NCBI RefSeq assembly: GCF_009909235.1
Contig: NZ_JAAAPO010000001.1
Span: 372,001 to 436,000, forward strand
DNA length: 64,000 nt
Direction: 5' to 3'
DNA from: Novosphingobium ovatum
GTDB taxonomy: Bacteria; Pseudomonadota; Alphaproteobacteria; Sphingomonadales; Sphingomonadaceae
Shown here piece by piece: positions 20,407-30,514 of the stretch; the stretch's first letter is position 1, and each line of letters opens with the position of its first letter. Made by a program: the position numbers and the translations under genes. Below the pieces are notes generated by a model that was not told where the DNA came from, made no database searches, and saw nothing but the letters and a program-made list of their open reading frames with translations.

Positions 20407-22632
20407 GTGCAGCCCAGCCCGTTTCAGCCCCTTGTCCGATCGCAGCCATGGCGCCGGGGGACAAGATGGGCGGCCGGGGTGGCTTTGGCGGCCGTGGCGG
20501 TGGGCAGCGCGCTGGCGCAGCCACAACCAGCCGGAGCCCCTGCGGTGAGCGCGCCGGTGCCTGCCGGGCCAGCCTATCCCGCCACGCGGCGCGACAGCCT
20601 GACCGAAACCCATTTTGGTGAGAGCGTGGCAGATCCCTATCGCTGGCTGGAGCAGGATGTGCGCACCGCGCCAGAGGTTGCCGCGTGGGTGGAGCAGCAG
20701 AACGCGCTGACCCATGCGCAATTGGCGCAACTGCCGGCCCGCGCGTGGTTTGGTGGTCAGATCAAGGCGTTGATGGACTATGCCCGGTATGGTCTGCCGG
20801 TGCGGGCCGGGGGGCGCTATTTCTACACCTATAATTCGGGGCTGATGAATCAGGCGCAATTGCTGGTGCGTGAAGGGCTGACCGGCACGCCGCGCCTGTT
20901 GCTGGACCCGGCGTCGTGGGCCGCGGACGGTGCGACGGCGCTGGATGGCTGGACGCCCTCCAAGGACGGCAAGCGGCTGGTCTATAGTGTGCAGGACGGC
21001 GGCAGCGACTGGCGCAGCCTGCGCGTGCTGGACGTCAACACCGGCAAACCGCTGGCCGATGAGCTCCGCTGGGTCAAGTTCTCCGGCATGGCGTGGGTCG
21101 GCAATGATGGCTTTCTCTATTCGCGCTATCCCGAACCGGCCAAGGGGCAGGATTTTCAGGCGCGCAATTACAACCATGCCGTCTATTACCACCGCATCGG
21201 CACGCCGCAGAGCGTCGATCAACTGGTGCTCTCCACCCCCGATCAGCCCGCGACCAACCATTCGGCGGGCGTGACGTCGGACGGGCATTATGCGGTGATC
21301 ATCAGCTCGGTGGGGACGGACAACCGGTTCGAACTGCGCGTGATCGACCTGAAAGGGCGGGGCAAGGGCTGGCCGGTGCGGCAGTTGGTCAGCGGGTTTG
21401 ACCATGACTGGCGGCTGATCGACAGTGTGGGCACGCGGCTGTGGTTTGTGACGAACAAGGATGCGCCGCGCCGCCGGGTGGTGTCGATCGATCTGGCCGA
21501 AACCACGCCGCAATGGCGCGAAGTGGTGCCGCAGCGGGCCGAGACGCTGGAGGATGCCTCGATCGTGGGCGACCGGCTGGTGCTGGGGATGTTGCGCGAT
21601 GCGGCCAGCATCGTGGAAACCCGCGCGCTGGATGGCAGTGCTCCGGCGGAGATCAAGCTGGGTGGGATCGGCACGGCCGGTGGCTTTGGCGGCGAGCCGG
21701 GCAATACCGAGACTTTCTATGCCTTTACCAGCTTCAACCGTCCGGCGACGATCTATCGGCTGGATGTGGCGAGCGGGCAAGCCAGCGTCTTTGCCGCGCC
21801 CCAACTGGCGTTCAATCCTGATGATTTCGTCGTCGAGCAGCGGTTCTTCACCTCACGCGATGGGACGCGGGTGCCAATGTTCATCGTGCGGTCGCGCGCA
21901 ATCGCCACCTCGGGCAAGCCGGTGCCGACGCTGCTTTATGGCTATGGCGGGTTTGACATTTCGCTCACCCCCACGTTTTCGGCCACCAACATGGCGTGGC
22001 TGCGGGCAGGGGGCGCCTATGTCATGGCCAATCTGCGCGGGGGCGGCGAATATGGCGCGGCGTGGCATGATGCGGGCCGCCGGTTGCACAAGCAGAACGT
22101 GTTCGATGACTTCATCGCGGCGGGCGAATACCTGATCGCCCATGGCTTTACCCCGCGCGGCGGCTTGGCGGTGCAGGGGCGGTCGAACGGAGGCTTGTTG
22201 GTGGGCGCGGTGGTCAATCAACGGCCCGACCTGTTCGCGGCGGCCAATCCGGGCGTGGGCGTGATGGACATGCTGCGCTTTGACCAGTTCACGGCGGGGC
22301 GGTACTGGGTGGATGACTATGGCTATCCGGACAAGGAGGCCGATTGGCGCTATCTGCGGACCTATTCGCCCTATCACAACATCCGTTCTGGCTTGGACTA
22401 TCCGGCGGTGCTGGTGACGACGGCGGACACGGATGACCGCGTGGTGCCGGGGCACAGTTTCAAATATACCGCCGCGTTGCAGGCCGCCTCTGTTGGGGCC
22501 AAGCCGCATCTGATCCGCATCGAAACGCGCGCCGGTCATGGCGCGGGCAAACCCACCGGCAAGGTGATCGAGGAAGGCGCCGATGTTTTGGCCTTTCTGG
22601 CCCATTACAGCGGGTTGACGCCCGCGCAATAG
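20407..22632 (+). CDS. Secreted prolyl oligopeptidase (S9A)
   Basis: This is a serine peptidase that cleaves peptides after proline, in the prolyl endopeptidase branch of family S9. The 741-residue protein has a signal peptide (RRGTRW followed by AAGVALAAVAVGSALA), so it should act in the periplasm. An N-terminal beta-propeller precedes the alpha/beta hydrolase domain. The catalytic triad is visible: the nucleophile in GRSNGG (Ser593), the aspartate in DTDDRVVPG and the histidine in AGHGAGKP. The start is GTG at 20407; the frame has no ATG near the signal peptide. It shares no operon with neighbours. Confidence 0.92.
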   Translation: MQPSPFQPLVRSQPWRRGTRWAAGVALAAVAVGSALAQPQPAGAPAVSAPVPAGPAYPATRRDSLTETHFGESVADPYRWLEQDVRTAPEVAAWVEQQNALTHAQLAQLPARAWFGGQIKALMDYARYGLPVRAGGRYFYTYNSGLMNQAQLLVREGLTGTPRLLLDPASWAADGATALDGWTPSKDGKRLVYSVQDGGSDWRSLRVLDVNTGKPLADELRWVKFSGMAWVGNDGFLYSRYPEPAKGQDFQARNYNHAVYYHRIGTPQSVDQLVLSTPDQPATNHSAGVTSDGHYAVIISSVGTDNRFELRVIDLKGRGKGWPVRQLVSGFDHDWRLIDSVGTRLWFVTNKDAPRRRVVSIDLAETTPQWREVVPQRAETLEDASIVGDRLVLGMLRDAASIVETRALDGSAPAEIKLGGIGTAGGFGGEPGNTETFYAFTSFNRPATIYRLDVASGQASVFAAPQLAFNPDDFVVEQRFFTSRDGTRVPMFIVRSRAIATSGKPVPTLLYGYGGFDISLTPTFSATNMAWLRAGGAYVMANLRGGGEYGAAWHDAGRRLHKQNVFDDFIAAGEYLIAHGFTPRGGLAVQGRSNGGLLVGAVVNQRPDLFAAANPGVGVMDMLRFDQFTAGRYWVDDYGYPDKEADWRYLRTYSPYHNIRSGLDYPAVLVTTADTDDRVVPGHSFKYTAALQAASVGAKPHLIRIETRAGHGAGKPTGKVIEEGADVLAFLAHYSGLTPAQ

Positions 22633-22654
22633 GGCTGCCGGGGGCGCAGGGGCC

Positions 22655-23668
22655 TCACTCTGCCGGGGCGGGTGCCTGTGTCGCCATCGCAAAGGCCTGC
22701 GCGGCCAGATCGATCGAGCGCAGCCGCGCGGCGTGGTCATAGATCTGGCTGGACAGGATGATCTCGTCAGCCTGCGTCTGGGCGATGATGGCGCGCAGTT
22801 GGTCGGCCACCTGTTCGCGCGTGCCCACGGCGGAATAGCGCAACATCTCGTCCAGCATGGCGCGGGCGGGGTGGGGCAGGCTGGCGTAATAGCCCGGCAC
22901 CGGCGGGCGGAAGCGCGTGGGCGCCGATCCCGAGCGCAGCGCGACAAAGCCTTGTTGCATCGAGGACGCCAACAGTTCGGCCTCCTCGGCGGTGTCGGCG
23001 GCAAAGACATTGACTGCCACCATGGCTTGTGGCTTGCGCTGATGCTCGGAAGGCTGGAACTGGTGGCGATAGATCAACAGCGCCTGTTCCAGCATGGCGG
23101 GTGCGAAATGGCTGGCAAAGCCATAGGGCAGGCCCAGCGCGGCGGCCAATTGCGCGCCATAGGTAGACGAGCCAAGGATCCAGATCTGCGGATTTGCCCC
23201 CGCGCCCGGCACTGCCGTCACGCCCAGTGAGGGATCACCCGCGAACATCGCCTGCAGCTCCAGCACATCCTGCACAAACCCATCCGCGCCGCCCTGCAAC
23301 CCGCGCCGCAGCGCCTGCGCCACCCGCCCGTCCGAGCCCGGCGCACGGCCCAGCGCCAGATCGATCCGGCCGGGATAAAGTGCGTCCAACGTGCCGAACT
23401 GTTCGGCGATCTGCATCGGCGCGTGGTTGGGCAACATGATGCCGCCCGCGCCAATCCGGATGGTTTGCGTGTGCGCGCCCACATGGGCCAGCACCACCGA
23501 TGTCGCCGCCGCGCCCACGCCCAGCATGCCGTGATGTTCGGCCACCCAATAACGGTGGTATCCGGCGGCCTCGCAGGCCTGTGCCACTTGGGCGGCGTTG
23601 GCAAAAGCCTGGGTCAGCGTGCTGCCCTGACAGATCGGCACCAGATCGAGGAAGGAGAGCTGTGTCAT
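22655..23668 (-). CDS. LLM class flavin-dependent oxidoreductase
   Basis: This belongs to the bacterial luciferase-like monooxygenase family and probably uses reduced FMN. It has 337 residues starting MTQLSFLDLVPICQG. The N-terminal region YHRYWVAEHHGMLGVG and the later GGIMLPNHAPMQIAEQFGTLDALYPGRIDLALGRAPG are typical of LuxAB-like enzymes of the YhbW type. The substrate cannot be told from sequence. It lies downstream of lpdA on the same strand, but a terminator separates them. Confidence 0.88.
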   Translation of the reverse strand: MTQLSFLDLVPICQGSTLTQAFANAAQVAQACEAAGYHRYWVAEHHGMLGVGAAATSVVLAHVGAHTQTIRIGAGGIMLPNHAPMQIAEQFGTLDALYPGRIDLALGRAPGSDGRVAQALRRGLQGGADGFVQDVLELQAMFAGDPSLGVTAVPGAGANPQIWILGSSTYGAQLAAALGLPYGFASHFAPAMLEQALLIYRHQFQPSEHQRKPQAMVAVNVFAADTAEEAELLASSMQQGFVALRSGSAPTRFRPPVPGYYASLPHPARAMLDEMLRYSAVGTREQVADQLRAIIAQTQADEIILSSQIYDHAARLRSIDLAAQAFAMATQAPAPAE

Positions 23669-23743
23669 GCCCGCCAATGTGGGGGCAGGCGTAGCGCTGG
23701 GCAAGGCGTAGAGTGTGTCCAGCTCCAAACAAAGCGCGGGCCC

Positions 23744-23779
23744 AAACAAAACGCGGGCGAAGGTTGCCCCCGCCCGCGT
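23744..23779 (-). terminator. Terminator after lpdA (- strand)
   Basis: An 8-bp stem, 23751-23758 with 23772-23779 (ACGCGGGC/GCCCGCGT), is followed on the - strand by TTTTGTTTG. It begins 29 nt after the lpdA stop and closes the TCA-cycle unit. Confidence 0.7.
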
Positions 23780-23807
23780 GATGTTATGTGCCCAAGGAAG
23801 GCAGCGA

Positions 23808-25208
23808 TCACATATGGATCGGCTTGCCCTGCACGCCCATGGCGGCTTCCTTGATCGCTTCCGAATGGGTCGGGTGCGCGTGGCAGGTATAGGCGATGTC
23901 TTCCGACGTGGCGCCAAATTCCATCGCCTGCGCGGCCTGCGCGATCATCGTGCCGGCAACGCTGGCAATCGCCCACACGCCCAGAACGCGATCGGTGGCG
24001 GCGTCCGCAATGACCTTGACGAAGCCTTCGGGCTCGCGGTTGGCCTTGGCACGGCTGTTGGCCATCATCGGGAACTTGCCCACCTTGATCGCGCCGCGCG
24101 CCTTGGCGGCTTCTTCGGTCAGGCCCACGCCCGCGAATTCCGGCGTGGTATAGACCACGCCCGGGATCACGTCATGGTTGACGATGCCGGTCAGGCCCGC
24201 GATGTTTTCAGCAACGGCAATGCCCTCGTCCTCGGCCTTGTGGGCCAGCATCGGACCGGGGATCACGTCGCCGATCGCCCACACGCCATCGACGGCGGTG
24301 CGGAAGTCATGGTCGGTTTCGATCTGGCCGCGCGCGTTCAGCGCCAGACCGATCTTGTCCAGACCCAGACCATCGACATTCGGGCGACGGCCAATGGCCA
24401 CCAGCACGCAATCGGCCTCGATCGTCGAAGCCTCGCCACCAGCGGCGGGTTCCACGGTCAGCGTGGCCTTGCCGCCATCGACCGAAGCGCCCGTGACCTT
24501 GGTCGAAAGCATCAGGTCCATGCCCTGCTTCTTGAAGATCTTGGCGGCTTCCTTGCGGACTTCGCCGTCCATGCCGGGCAGCAGCTGGTCGAGGAATTCG
24601 ACCACGGTGACCTTGGCGCCCAGACGGCGCCACACCGAGCCAAGCTCCAGACCGATCACGCCGCCGCCGATCACCACCATGTGGTTCGGCACGCGGTCCA
24701 GCGCCAAAGCGCCAGTCGAATCGACAATCACGCCCGCATCATTGTCCACCGGCACACCCGGCAGCGGGGTGACCGACGAACCGGTGGCGATGACGATATG
24801 CTTTGCCGTCACGGTTTGCCCGGCCACCTCAACGGTGTGGGCGTCCTTGAAGGTGGCATAGCCCTTCTTCCAGTCGACCTTGTTCTTCTTGAACAGGAAT
24901 TCGATGCCGCCGGTCAGTTCCTTGACCACGGTATCCTTTTCGCCCTGCATCACCGACAGGTCCAGCTCGACCGGGCCGGTCTTGACGCCAAACTTGGCCA
25001 GCGTGCCGTGCGCGGCTTCCTCGAACAGCTCACTGCCGTGCAGCAGCGCCTTGGACGGGATACAGCCGACGTTGAGGCAGGTGCCGCCCAGCGTGGCGCG
25101 ACCCTCGACGCAGGCGGTCTTCATGCCCAGCTGCGCGGCGCGGATGGCCGCGACGTAACCGCCGGGGCCAGCGCCAATGACAAGGACGTCGTATTGATAA
25201 TCAGCCAT
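23808..25208 (-). CDS. lpdA: Dihydrolipoyl dehydrogenase (E3)
   Basis: E3 reoxidises the dihydrolipoyl arm of 2-oxoacid dehydrogenase complexes, passing electrons through FAD to NAD+. The 466-residue protein has the FAD motif GAGPGGYVAA (residues 12-21), the redox disulfide CLNVGC (C44, C49), the NAD-binding VVIGGGVIGLELGS, and the C-terminal catalytic HAHPTHSE. It is the last gene of the sucA-sucB-lpdA set, 20 nt after sucB, so it presumably serves the 2-oxoglutarate dehydrogenase complex. Confidence 0.97.
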   Translation of the reverse strand: MADYQYDVLVIGAGPGGYVAAIRAAQLGMKTACVEGRATLGGTCLNVGCIPSKALLHGSELFEEAAHGTLAKFGVKTGPVELDLSVMQGEKDTVVKELTGGIEFLFKKNKVDWKKGYATFKDAHTVEVAGQTVTAKHIVIATGSSVTPLPGVPVDNDAGVIVDSTGALALDRVPNHMVVIGGGVIGLELGSVWRRLGAKVTVVEFLDQLLPGMDGEVRKEAAKIFKKQGMDLMLSTKVTGASVDGGKATLTVEPAAGGEASTIEADCVLVAIGRRPNVDGLGLDKIGLALNARGQIETDHDFRTAVDGVWAIGDVIPGPMLAHKAEDEGIAVAENIAGLTGIVNHDVIPGVVYTTPEFAGVGLTEEAAKARGAIKVGKFPMMANSRAKANREPEGFVKVIADAATDRVLGVWAIASVAGTMIAQAAQAMEFGATSEDIAYTCHAHPTHSEAIKEAAMGVQGKPIHM

Positions 25209-25228
25209 GATGCTCAGTCCTTATCCGC

Positions 25229-26449
25229 TTAGAGGTCGATCAGCAGACGGGTGGGATCCTCGATCGCTTCCTTGATCGTCTTGAGCGCCGTCACGGCTTC
25301 GCGGCCGTCGATGATGCGGTGGTCATACGAAAGCGCGATATACATCATCGGGCGGATCACGATCTGACCGTTGCGGACCACGGGGCGGTCCTCGATGCGG
25401 TGCAGGCCCAGCACGGCCGACTGGGGCGGGTTGATGATCGGGGTCGACATCAGACCGCCGAACACGCCGCCGTTCGAGATGGTGAAGGTGCCGCCAGCCA
25501 TGTCAGCCATGGTCAGCGCGCCGTCCTTGGCCTTCTTGCCATAGTCGGCGATGGCCTTCTCGATGTCGGCAAAGCCCATCTTGTCAACGTTGCGCACCAC
25601 CGGCACGACCAGACCGTTGGGAGCCGAGACGGCCACCGACAGGTCGACATAGTCGAAATAGACGATCTCATCGCCCTGGATCTGGGCGTTGACGGCCGGG
25701 ATGTCCTTGAGCGCAAGACAGGCGGCCTTGGCGAAGAAGGACATGAAGCCCAGCTTGACGCCATGCTTCTTTTCAAAGCTGTCCTTGAAGCGGTTGCGCG
25801 CTTCCATGACGGCCGACATGTCGACGTCGTTGAAGGTGGTCAGCAGCGCGGCATCGTTCTGCGCGCTCTTCAGACGCTTGGCGATGGTCTGGCGCAGGCG
25901 GGTCATCTTGACGCGCTCTTCGCGGCGTTCGTTCGCCGGGGCGGCGACGGCGGCGGGCACCACAGGGGCGCCGCTGGCCGCGCGCGACTGGGCGGCGGCG
26001 ACAACGTCTTCCTTGGTGATGCGGCCGTCCTTGCCGGTGCCCTTGATGGTGGCCGGATCGATGCCGTATTCCAGCACCGCGCGGCGCACGGCCGGGCTCA
26101 ACACAGCCGGATCGCTGCTTTCGCTGGCGGCCTCAACCGGGGCGACCGGGGTGGCGGGCGCGGCAACGGCGGGCGCCGGCGCAGCAGCCTTGGGCGCGGC
26201 AGCCGCAGCGCCGCCAGCCTCGATCGTGGCGATCACAGCGCCGACCGTCACGGTGGCGCCTTCCTCGGCCAGATGCGCGCCCATGACGCCCGCAACGGTC
26301 GAGTTGACCTCGATCGCGACCTTGTCGGTTTCCAGGCTGGCGATGGGCTCGTCCAGAGCGACCGCTTCACCAGGCTGCTTCAACCACTGGCCGATGGTGG
26401 CCTCGCTCACCGATTCACCCAGCGTGGGGACTTTGATTTCCGTGGACAT
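25229..26449 (-). CDS. sucB: 2-oxoglutarate dehydrogenase E2 (succinyltransferase)
   Basis: E2 transfers the succinyl group from E1 to CoA. Domains in order are a lipoyl domain at residues 1-77 with the lipoylated lysine in ETDKVAIEV (K43), an Ala/Pro-rich linker, a peripheral subunit-binding domain near residues 116-150 ([15 protein letters not shown]), and the catalytic domain ending with SYDHRIIDG (H377, D381). The length is 406 residues. It lies 33 nt after sucA. DHRIIDG together with sucA context makes it the 2-oxoglutarate rather than the pyruvate enzyme. Confidence 0.97.
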   Translation of the reverse strand: MSTEIKVPTLGESVSEATIGQWLKQPGEAVALDEPIASLETDKVAIEVNSTVAGVMGAHLAEEGATVTVGAVIATIEAGGAAAAAPKAAAPAPAVAAPATPVAPVEAASESSDPAVLSPAVRRAVLEYGIDPATIKGTGKDGRITKEDVVAAAQSRAASGAPVVPAAVAAPANERREERVKMTRLRQTIAKRLKSAQNDAALLTTFNDVDMSAVMEARNRFKDSFEKKHGVKLGFMSFFAKAACLALKDIPAVNAQIQGDEIVYFDYVDLSVAVSAPNGLVVPVVRNVDKMGFADIEKAIADYGKKAKDGALTMADMAGGTFTISNGGVFGGLMSTPIINPPQSAVLGLHRIEDRPVVRNGQIVIRPMMYIALSYDHRIIDGREAVTALKTIKEAIEDPTRLLIDL

Positions 26450-26482
26450 GGTTCAATATTCCGAGATGAAAAGGGGGAAGGA

Positions 26483-29335
26483 TCAGTTCTTCTTCTGGCG
26501 GCGGATTTCACCGCGCGCCGACAGGTGCAGGGCATCAGCCACCAACGCGCCCTGTTCGGTAGCGTGGCGCTTGGCCAGACCCGTCGCCGGCGAGGCCGAC
26601 GCATGGCGACCAGCATAGCGGGCGCGGCCCACCTTGCTCTTGGCCGCGCTCAGCGCTTCCTCGATCAGCGGCTCGACAAAGAACCACGAACCGTTGTTCT
26701 TCGGCTCTTCCTGACACCACACGACGTCTTCCAGATTGGGCATGCGGGCCAGACGGGCGGCCAGCGGCTCACCCGGGAAGGGATAGAGCTGTTCCAGACG
26801 GATGATCTGTGTGTCGGTGATCTCGGCGTTGTTGCGCGCCTCGATCAGGTCATAGGCCACCTTGCCGGTGCACAGCACAACGCGCTTGGTATCGGCATCG
26901 GCCGCGCCGTTGGTGTCCGACAGGATGCGCATGAAGTGCCCATCGCCGATGAACTCCTCGGCCTTCGACTTGGCCAGCGGGTGGCGCAACAGGCTCTTGG
27001 GGCTCATGATGATCATCGGCTTGCGGAACGGACGATGCATCTGCCGGCGCAGCAGGTGGAAATAGTTGGCCGGCGTCGTGACGTTGCACACCTGCATGTT
27101 GTCCTCGGCGCACAGCTGGAGGTAACGCTCCAGACGGGCGGACGAGTGTTCCGGACCCTGACCTTCGTAGCCATGGGGCAACAGCATCACCAGACCGTTC
27201 GCGCGCAGCCACTTGCTTTCGGCCGAGGCGACATATTGGTCAAAGATGATCTGCGCGCCGTTGGCAAAGTCGCCGAACTGCGCTTCCCACAGCACCAGCG
27301 TTTTGGGGTCGGCGCTGGCATAGCCATATTCAAAGCCCAGCACGCCATATTCGGACAGCGGGCTGTCATAGACCTCGAAGAAGCCATGCGGCACGGTCTT
27401 CAAGGGCACGAACTTGCGCTCGGTGTTCTGGTCAACCCAGACGGCGTGGCGGTGGCTGAAGGTGCCACGGCCGCAGTCCTGACCCGACAGGCGCACGGCA
27501 TAACCTTCGGACAGCAGCGAACCGAAGGCCAGCGCTTCGCCGGTGGCCCAGTCAAAGCCCTCGCCGCTGGTGAACATCTCGCGCTTGGCGTCCAGCACGC
27601 GGTTCAGCGTCTTGTGGACGGTCAGGTCGTCAGGGACGGTCGTCAGCGTGCGGCCCAGGCTGTCGAACAGCTTCTGCTCGATCCCGGTGGGCACGTTGCG
27701 GCGGGCGGTTTCGGGGTCCATCGGCTGGTTGAACCCGCTCCAGCGGCCGCCAAACCAGTCGGCCTCATTGGCCTTATAGGTCTTGGAGGCGTCGAAGTGT
27801 TCTTCCAGATGGTTGGTAAAGGCGGTGATCTGCTCGGCCAGGAAACCGCCGTCGATCACGCCCTGCGACTGCAGGCGCTGCGCGTAGATTTCCGACACGC
27901 CCTTATGCGCGCGGATCTTCTGATACATCAGCGGCTGGGTGAAACCGGGCTCGTCGCCTTCGTTATGGCCAAAGCGGCGATAGCACCACATGTCCACGAC
28001 GATATCGCGGCCAAAGGTCTGGCGGTAGTCAATCGCCAGCTTGCAGGCAAAGGTGACCGCTTCGGGATCATCGCCATTCACATGGATGATCGGCGCCTGC
28101 ACGCCCTTGGCCACGTCCGAGGGATACGGCGAGCCGCGCGAGAACTGCGGGCTGGTGGTAAAGCCGATCTGGTTGTTGATGATGAAGTGGATGCAGCCAC
28201 CGGTGTTGTAGCCCTTGACCCCGGACAGGCCAAAGCATTCCCACACGATGCCTTGCCCCGCAAAGGCCGCGTCACCGTGGATCAGCACGGGCAGCACCTG
28301 CTTGTGGCGGGCGCCAGGGCCGATGTCGTCACCGATATCATCGCGCAATTGCTGATAGGCGCGCACCTTGCCCAGCACGACAGGGTCAACGGTTTCCAGA
28401 TGCGAAGGGTTGGGCATCAGGCTCATGTGCACCTTGATACCGTCGAATTCACGGTCGGTGCTGGTGCCCAGATGGTACTTCACATCGCCCGAACCGCCGA
28501 CATCGTCAGGGTTGGCGCTGCCGCCCGAGAATTCGTGGAAGATCACCTTGTACGGCTTGGCCATGACGTTGGCCAGCACGTTCAGGCGGCCACGATGGGC
28601 CATGCCATAGACGATTTCCTTGACGCCCAGCTGGCCGCCATACTTGATCACGGCTTCCAGAGCGGGGATCATGGCCTCGCCGCCGTCCAGACCAAAGCGC
28701 TTGGTGCCGACGTACTTCTTGCCCAGGAACTTTTCGTACTGCTCACCGCGCACGACGGCCGACAGGATCGCCTTCTTGCCCTCGGGGCTGAATTCGATGT
28801 GCTTGTCGGCGCCTTCCATGCGGTCCTGCAGGAAGCGGCGCTCGTCCACGTCGGTGATGTGCATGTATTCCAGGCCGACCTTGCCGCAGTAATTTGCGCG
28901 CAGGATGTCGACGATCTCGCGGATCGAGGCCCACTGCATGCCCAGCGTGCCACCCAGGAAAATCTTGCGGTCCAGAGCAGCGCCGGTGAAGCCGTAATAT
29001 TCCGGCGTCATGTCGGCGGGCAGGTCACGCTTGTGCAGGCCCAGCGGGTCCAGATCGGCGGCCAGATGCCCGCGCACGCGATAGGTGCGGATCAGCATGA
29101 TCGCGCGCAGCGTGTCGTTGGCGGCCTCTTCGACGGACGCGTCGCTGACGGGCGTGCCCTTCTTTTTGGCGTCGGCCTTGATCGCGGCCTTCAGCACCAT
29201 GGGGTCCAGCGCCTGCGTCAGATCATCCTCTGCGCCGCCGCCCACCAAGGGCCAGTTCTTGCGTTGCCAGCTGGGGCCGGCTTGTGGCGCTTCCTGACCC
29301 ATGTCGGGAAGAAAATCGTGGCTCTCGCTACCCAT
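26483..29335 (-). CDS. sucA: 2-oxoglutarate dehydrogenase E1
   Basis: E1 is the thiamine diphosphate-dependent component that decarboxylates 2-oxoglutarate in the TCA cycle. The 950-residue protein contains GMAHRGRLNVLANVM, the ThDP-binding GDAAFAGQGIVWE ... NNQIGFTT segment, and the C-terminal HGYEGQGPEHSSARLER histidine loop. The N-terminus includes the FLPDMGQ E2-contact segment after MGSESHD. It is the first gene of the sucA-sucB-lpdA run, with sucD 163 nt upstream. Confidence 0.97.
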   Translation of the reverse strand: MGSESHDFLPDMGQEAPQAGPSWQRKNWPLVGGGAEDDLTQALDPMVLKAAIKADAKKKGTPVSDASVEEAANDTLRAIMLIRTYRVRGHLAADLDPLGLHKRDLPADMTPEYYGFTGAALDRKIFLGGTLGMQWASIREIVDILRANYCGKVGLEYMHITDVDERRFLQDRMEGADKHIEFSPEGKKAILSAVVRGEQYEKFLGKKYVGTKRFGLDGGEAMIPALEAVIKYGGQLGVKEIVYGMAHRGRLNVLANVMAKPYKVIFHEFSGGSANPDDVGGSGDVKYHLGTSTDREFDGIKVHMSLMPNPSHLETVDPVVLGKVRAYQQLRDDIGDDIGPGARHKQVLPVLIHGDAAFAGQGIVWECFGLSGVKGYNTGGCIHFIINNQIGFTTSPQFSRGSPYPSDVAKGVQAPIIHVNGDDPEAVTFACKLAIDYRQTFGRDIVVDMWCYRRFGHNEGDEPGFTQPLMYQKIRAHKGVSEIYAQRLQSQGVIDGGFLAEQITAFTNHLEEHFDASKTYKANEADWFGGRWSGFNQPMDPETARRNVPTGIEQKLFDSLGRTLTTVPDDLTVHKTLNRVLDAKREMFTSGEGFDWATGEALAFGSLLSEGYAVRLSGQDCGRGTFSHRHAVWVDQNTERKFVPLKTVPHGFFEVYDSPLSEYGVLGFEYGYASADPKTLVLWEAQFGDFANGAQIIFDQYVASAESKWLRANGLVMLLPHGYEGQGPEHSSARLERYLQLCAEDNMQVCNVTTPANYFHLLRRQMHRPFRKPMIIMSPKSLLRHPLAKSKAEEFIGDGHFMRILSDTNGAADADTKRVVLCTGKVAYDLIEARNNAEITDTQIIRLEQLYPFPGEPLAARLARMPNLEDVVWCQEEPKNNGSWFFVEPLIEEALSAAKSKVGRARYAGRHASASPATGLAKRHATEQGALVADALHLSARGEIRRQKKN

Positions 29336-29435
29336 GGCCTCACCTTGTGTCGCGCCGCGCTCGGGCGCCGGTCATTTGCTTGTCGCCACCGCTGCCCCGG
29401 GGAGGAGACATGGCGATGGTCATTATCCAATTGTC

Positions 29436-29485
29436 ACCGGGCAAGGTTAACCGGCGATTGCCGCCAGCCTATGCCCTTGCCCGGT
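29436..29485 (-). other. Inverted repeat between sucD and sucA
   Basis: A perfect 11-bp inverted repeat (29436-29446 with 29475-29485, ACCGGGCAAGG/CCTTGCCCGGT) has a 28-nt loop, 14 nt after the sucD stop on the - strand. No T run follows. It may be a processing or stability element that sets different levels of sucD and sucA. Confidence 0.45.
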
Positions 29486-29498
29486 AACGCAGTCGTTT

Positions 29499-30389
29499 TT
29501 AGGCCTTCAGCGCTTCGGCCAGCGTTTCACCCAGCAGGCTGGGCGAGGGGCTGACGCGGATGCCGGCGGCTTCCATGGCCGCGATCTTGTCTTCGGCGCC
29601 GCCCTGGCCGCCCGAAACGATCGCGCCCGCGTGGCCCATGCGGCGGCCCGGAGGCGCCGTGCGGCCCGCGATAAAGCCAGCCATCGGCTTCTTGCGGCCA
29701 CGCTTGGCTTCGTCCTTCAGGAACTGAGCGGCTTCTTCTTCGGCGCTGCCGCCGATTTCACCGATCATGATGATCGACTTGGTTTCATCGTCCGCCAGGA
29801 ACAGTTCCAGCACGTCGATGAAGTTGGTGCCGTTGACCGGGTCACCGCCGATGCCCACAGCCGTGGTCTGGCCCAGGCCGATGTTGGTGGTCTGGAACAC
29901 CGCTTCATAGGTCAGCGTGCCCGAACGCGACACAACGCCCACCGAACCCTTCGAGAAGATGCTGCCGGGCATGATGCCGATCTTGCACTCGTTCGGGGTC
30001 AGCACGCCGGGGCAGTTCGGGCCGATCAGGCGCGACTTGCTGCCCGACAGGGCGCGCTTGACGCGGACCATGTCCGACACGGGGATGCCTTCGGTGATGG
30101 CGACGATCAGTTCGATCTCGGCATCGATGGCTTCCAGGATCGAGTCAGCGGCGAATGGCGGCGGAACATAGATGACCGAAGCGGTCGCGCCCGAAACAGC
30201 CTTCGCCTCGGCGACGGTGTTCCAGATGGGCAAGCCGGTTTCGTCATGCGTGGTGCCGCCCTTGCCGGGGGTCACGCCGCCAACCATCTGCGTGCCATAG
30301 GCCAGCGCCTGCTGGGTATGGAACGTGCCGGTCTTACCGGTCATACCTTGGGTGATGACCTTGGTGTTCTTGTTGATCAGGATCGACAT
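29499..30389 (-). CDS. sucD: Succinyl-CoA synthetase alpha subunit
   Basis: SucD carries the phosphohistidine and CoA site of succinyl-CoA synthetase, which makes ATP or GTP from succinyl-CoA. The 296-residue length is typical. Visible are [26 protein letters not shown](L)T, and the active-site [10 protein letters not shown] with H253. The partner beta subunit gene sucC is not next to it and does not occur in this window. In most alphaproteobacteria the order is mdh-sucC-sucD; here an unrelated gene fills the gap. Confidence 0.97.
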   Translation of the reverse strand: MSILINKNTKVITQGMTGKTGTFHTQQALAYGTQMVGGVTPGKGGTTHDETGLPIWNTVAEAKAVSGATASVIYVPPPFAADSILEAIDAEIELIVAITEGIPVSDMVRVKRALSGSKSRLIGPNCPGVLTPNECKIGIMPGSIFSKGSVGVVSRSGTLTYEAVFQTTNIGLGQTTAVGIGGDPVNGTNFIDVLELFLADDETKSIIMIGEIGGSAEEEAAQFLKDEAKRGRKKPMAGFIAGRTAPPGRRMGHAGAIVSGGQGGAEDKIAAMEAAGIRVSPSPSLLGETLAEALKA

Positions 30390-30452
30390 GGAATCGGTGG
30401 TCCTTGGTTAAATCAAGCCGATTGTGGATAGTAGGTGCAGGTGGTCTGGTGT

Positions 30453-30500
30453 TGCCACCGCGGCGGCGCAGGTAGGCGCTGCGTTGCGCCGGGGGTGGCA
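30453..30500 (-). other. Hairpin upstream of sucD
   Basis: TGCCACC (30453-30459) pairs with 30494-30500, and an inner GGCGCA (30465-30470) pairs with 30485-30490. It lies 14 nt after the stop of the preceding gene on the - strand. No T run follows in the direction of transcription. It lies where sucC would be expected and may uncouple mdh from sucD expression. Confidence 0.4.
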
Positions 30501-30514
30501 GAAAATGGCGGGGG

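Noticed and set aside
25319..29554. Open frame of 1411 codons antisense to sucB and sucA.
   Set aside because: The composition is His/Gln/Leu-rich with no domain and mirrors the codon bias of the real genes on the other strand.
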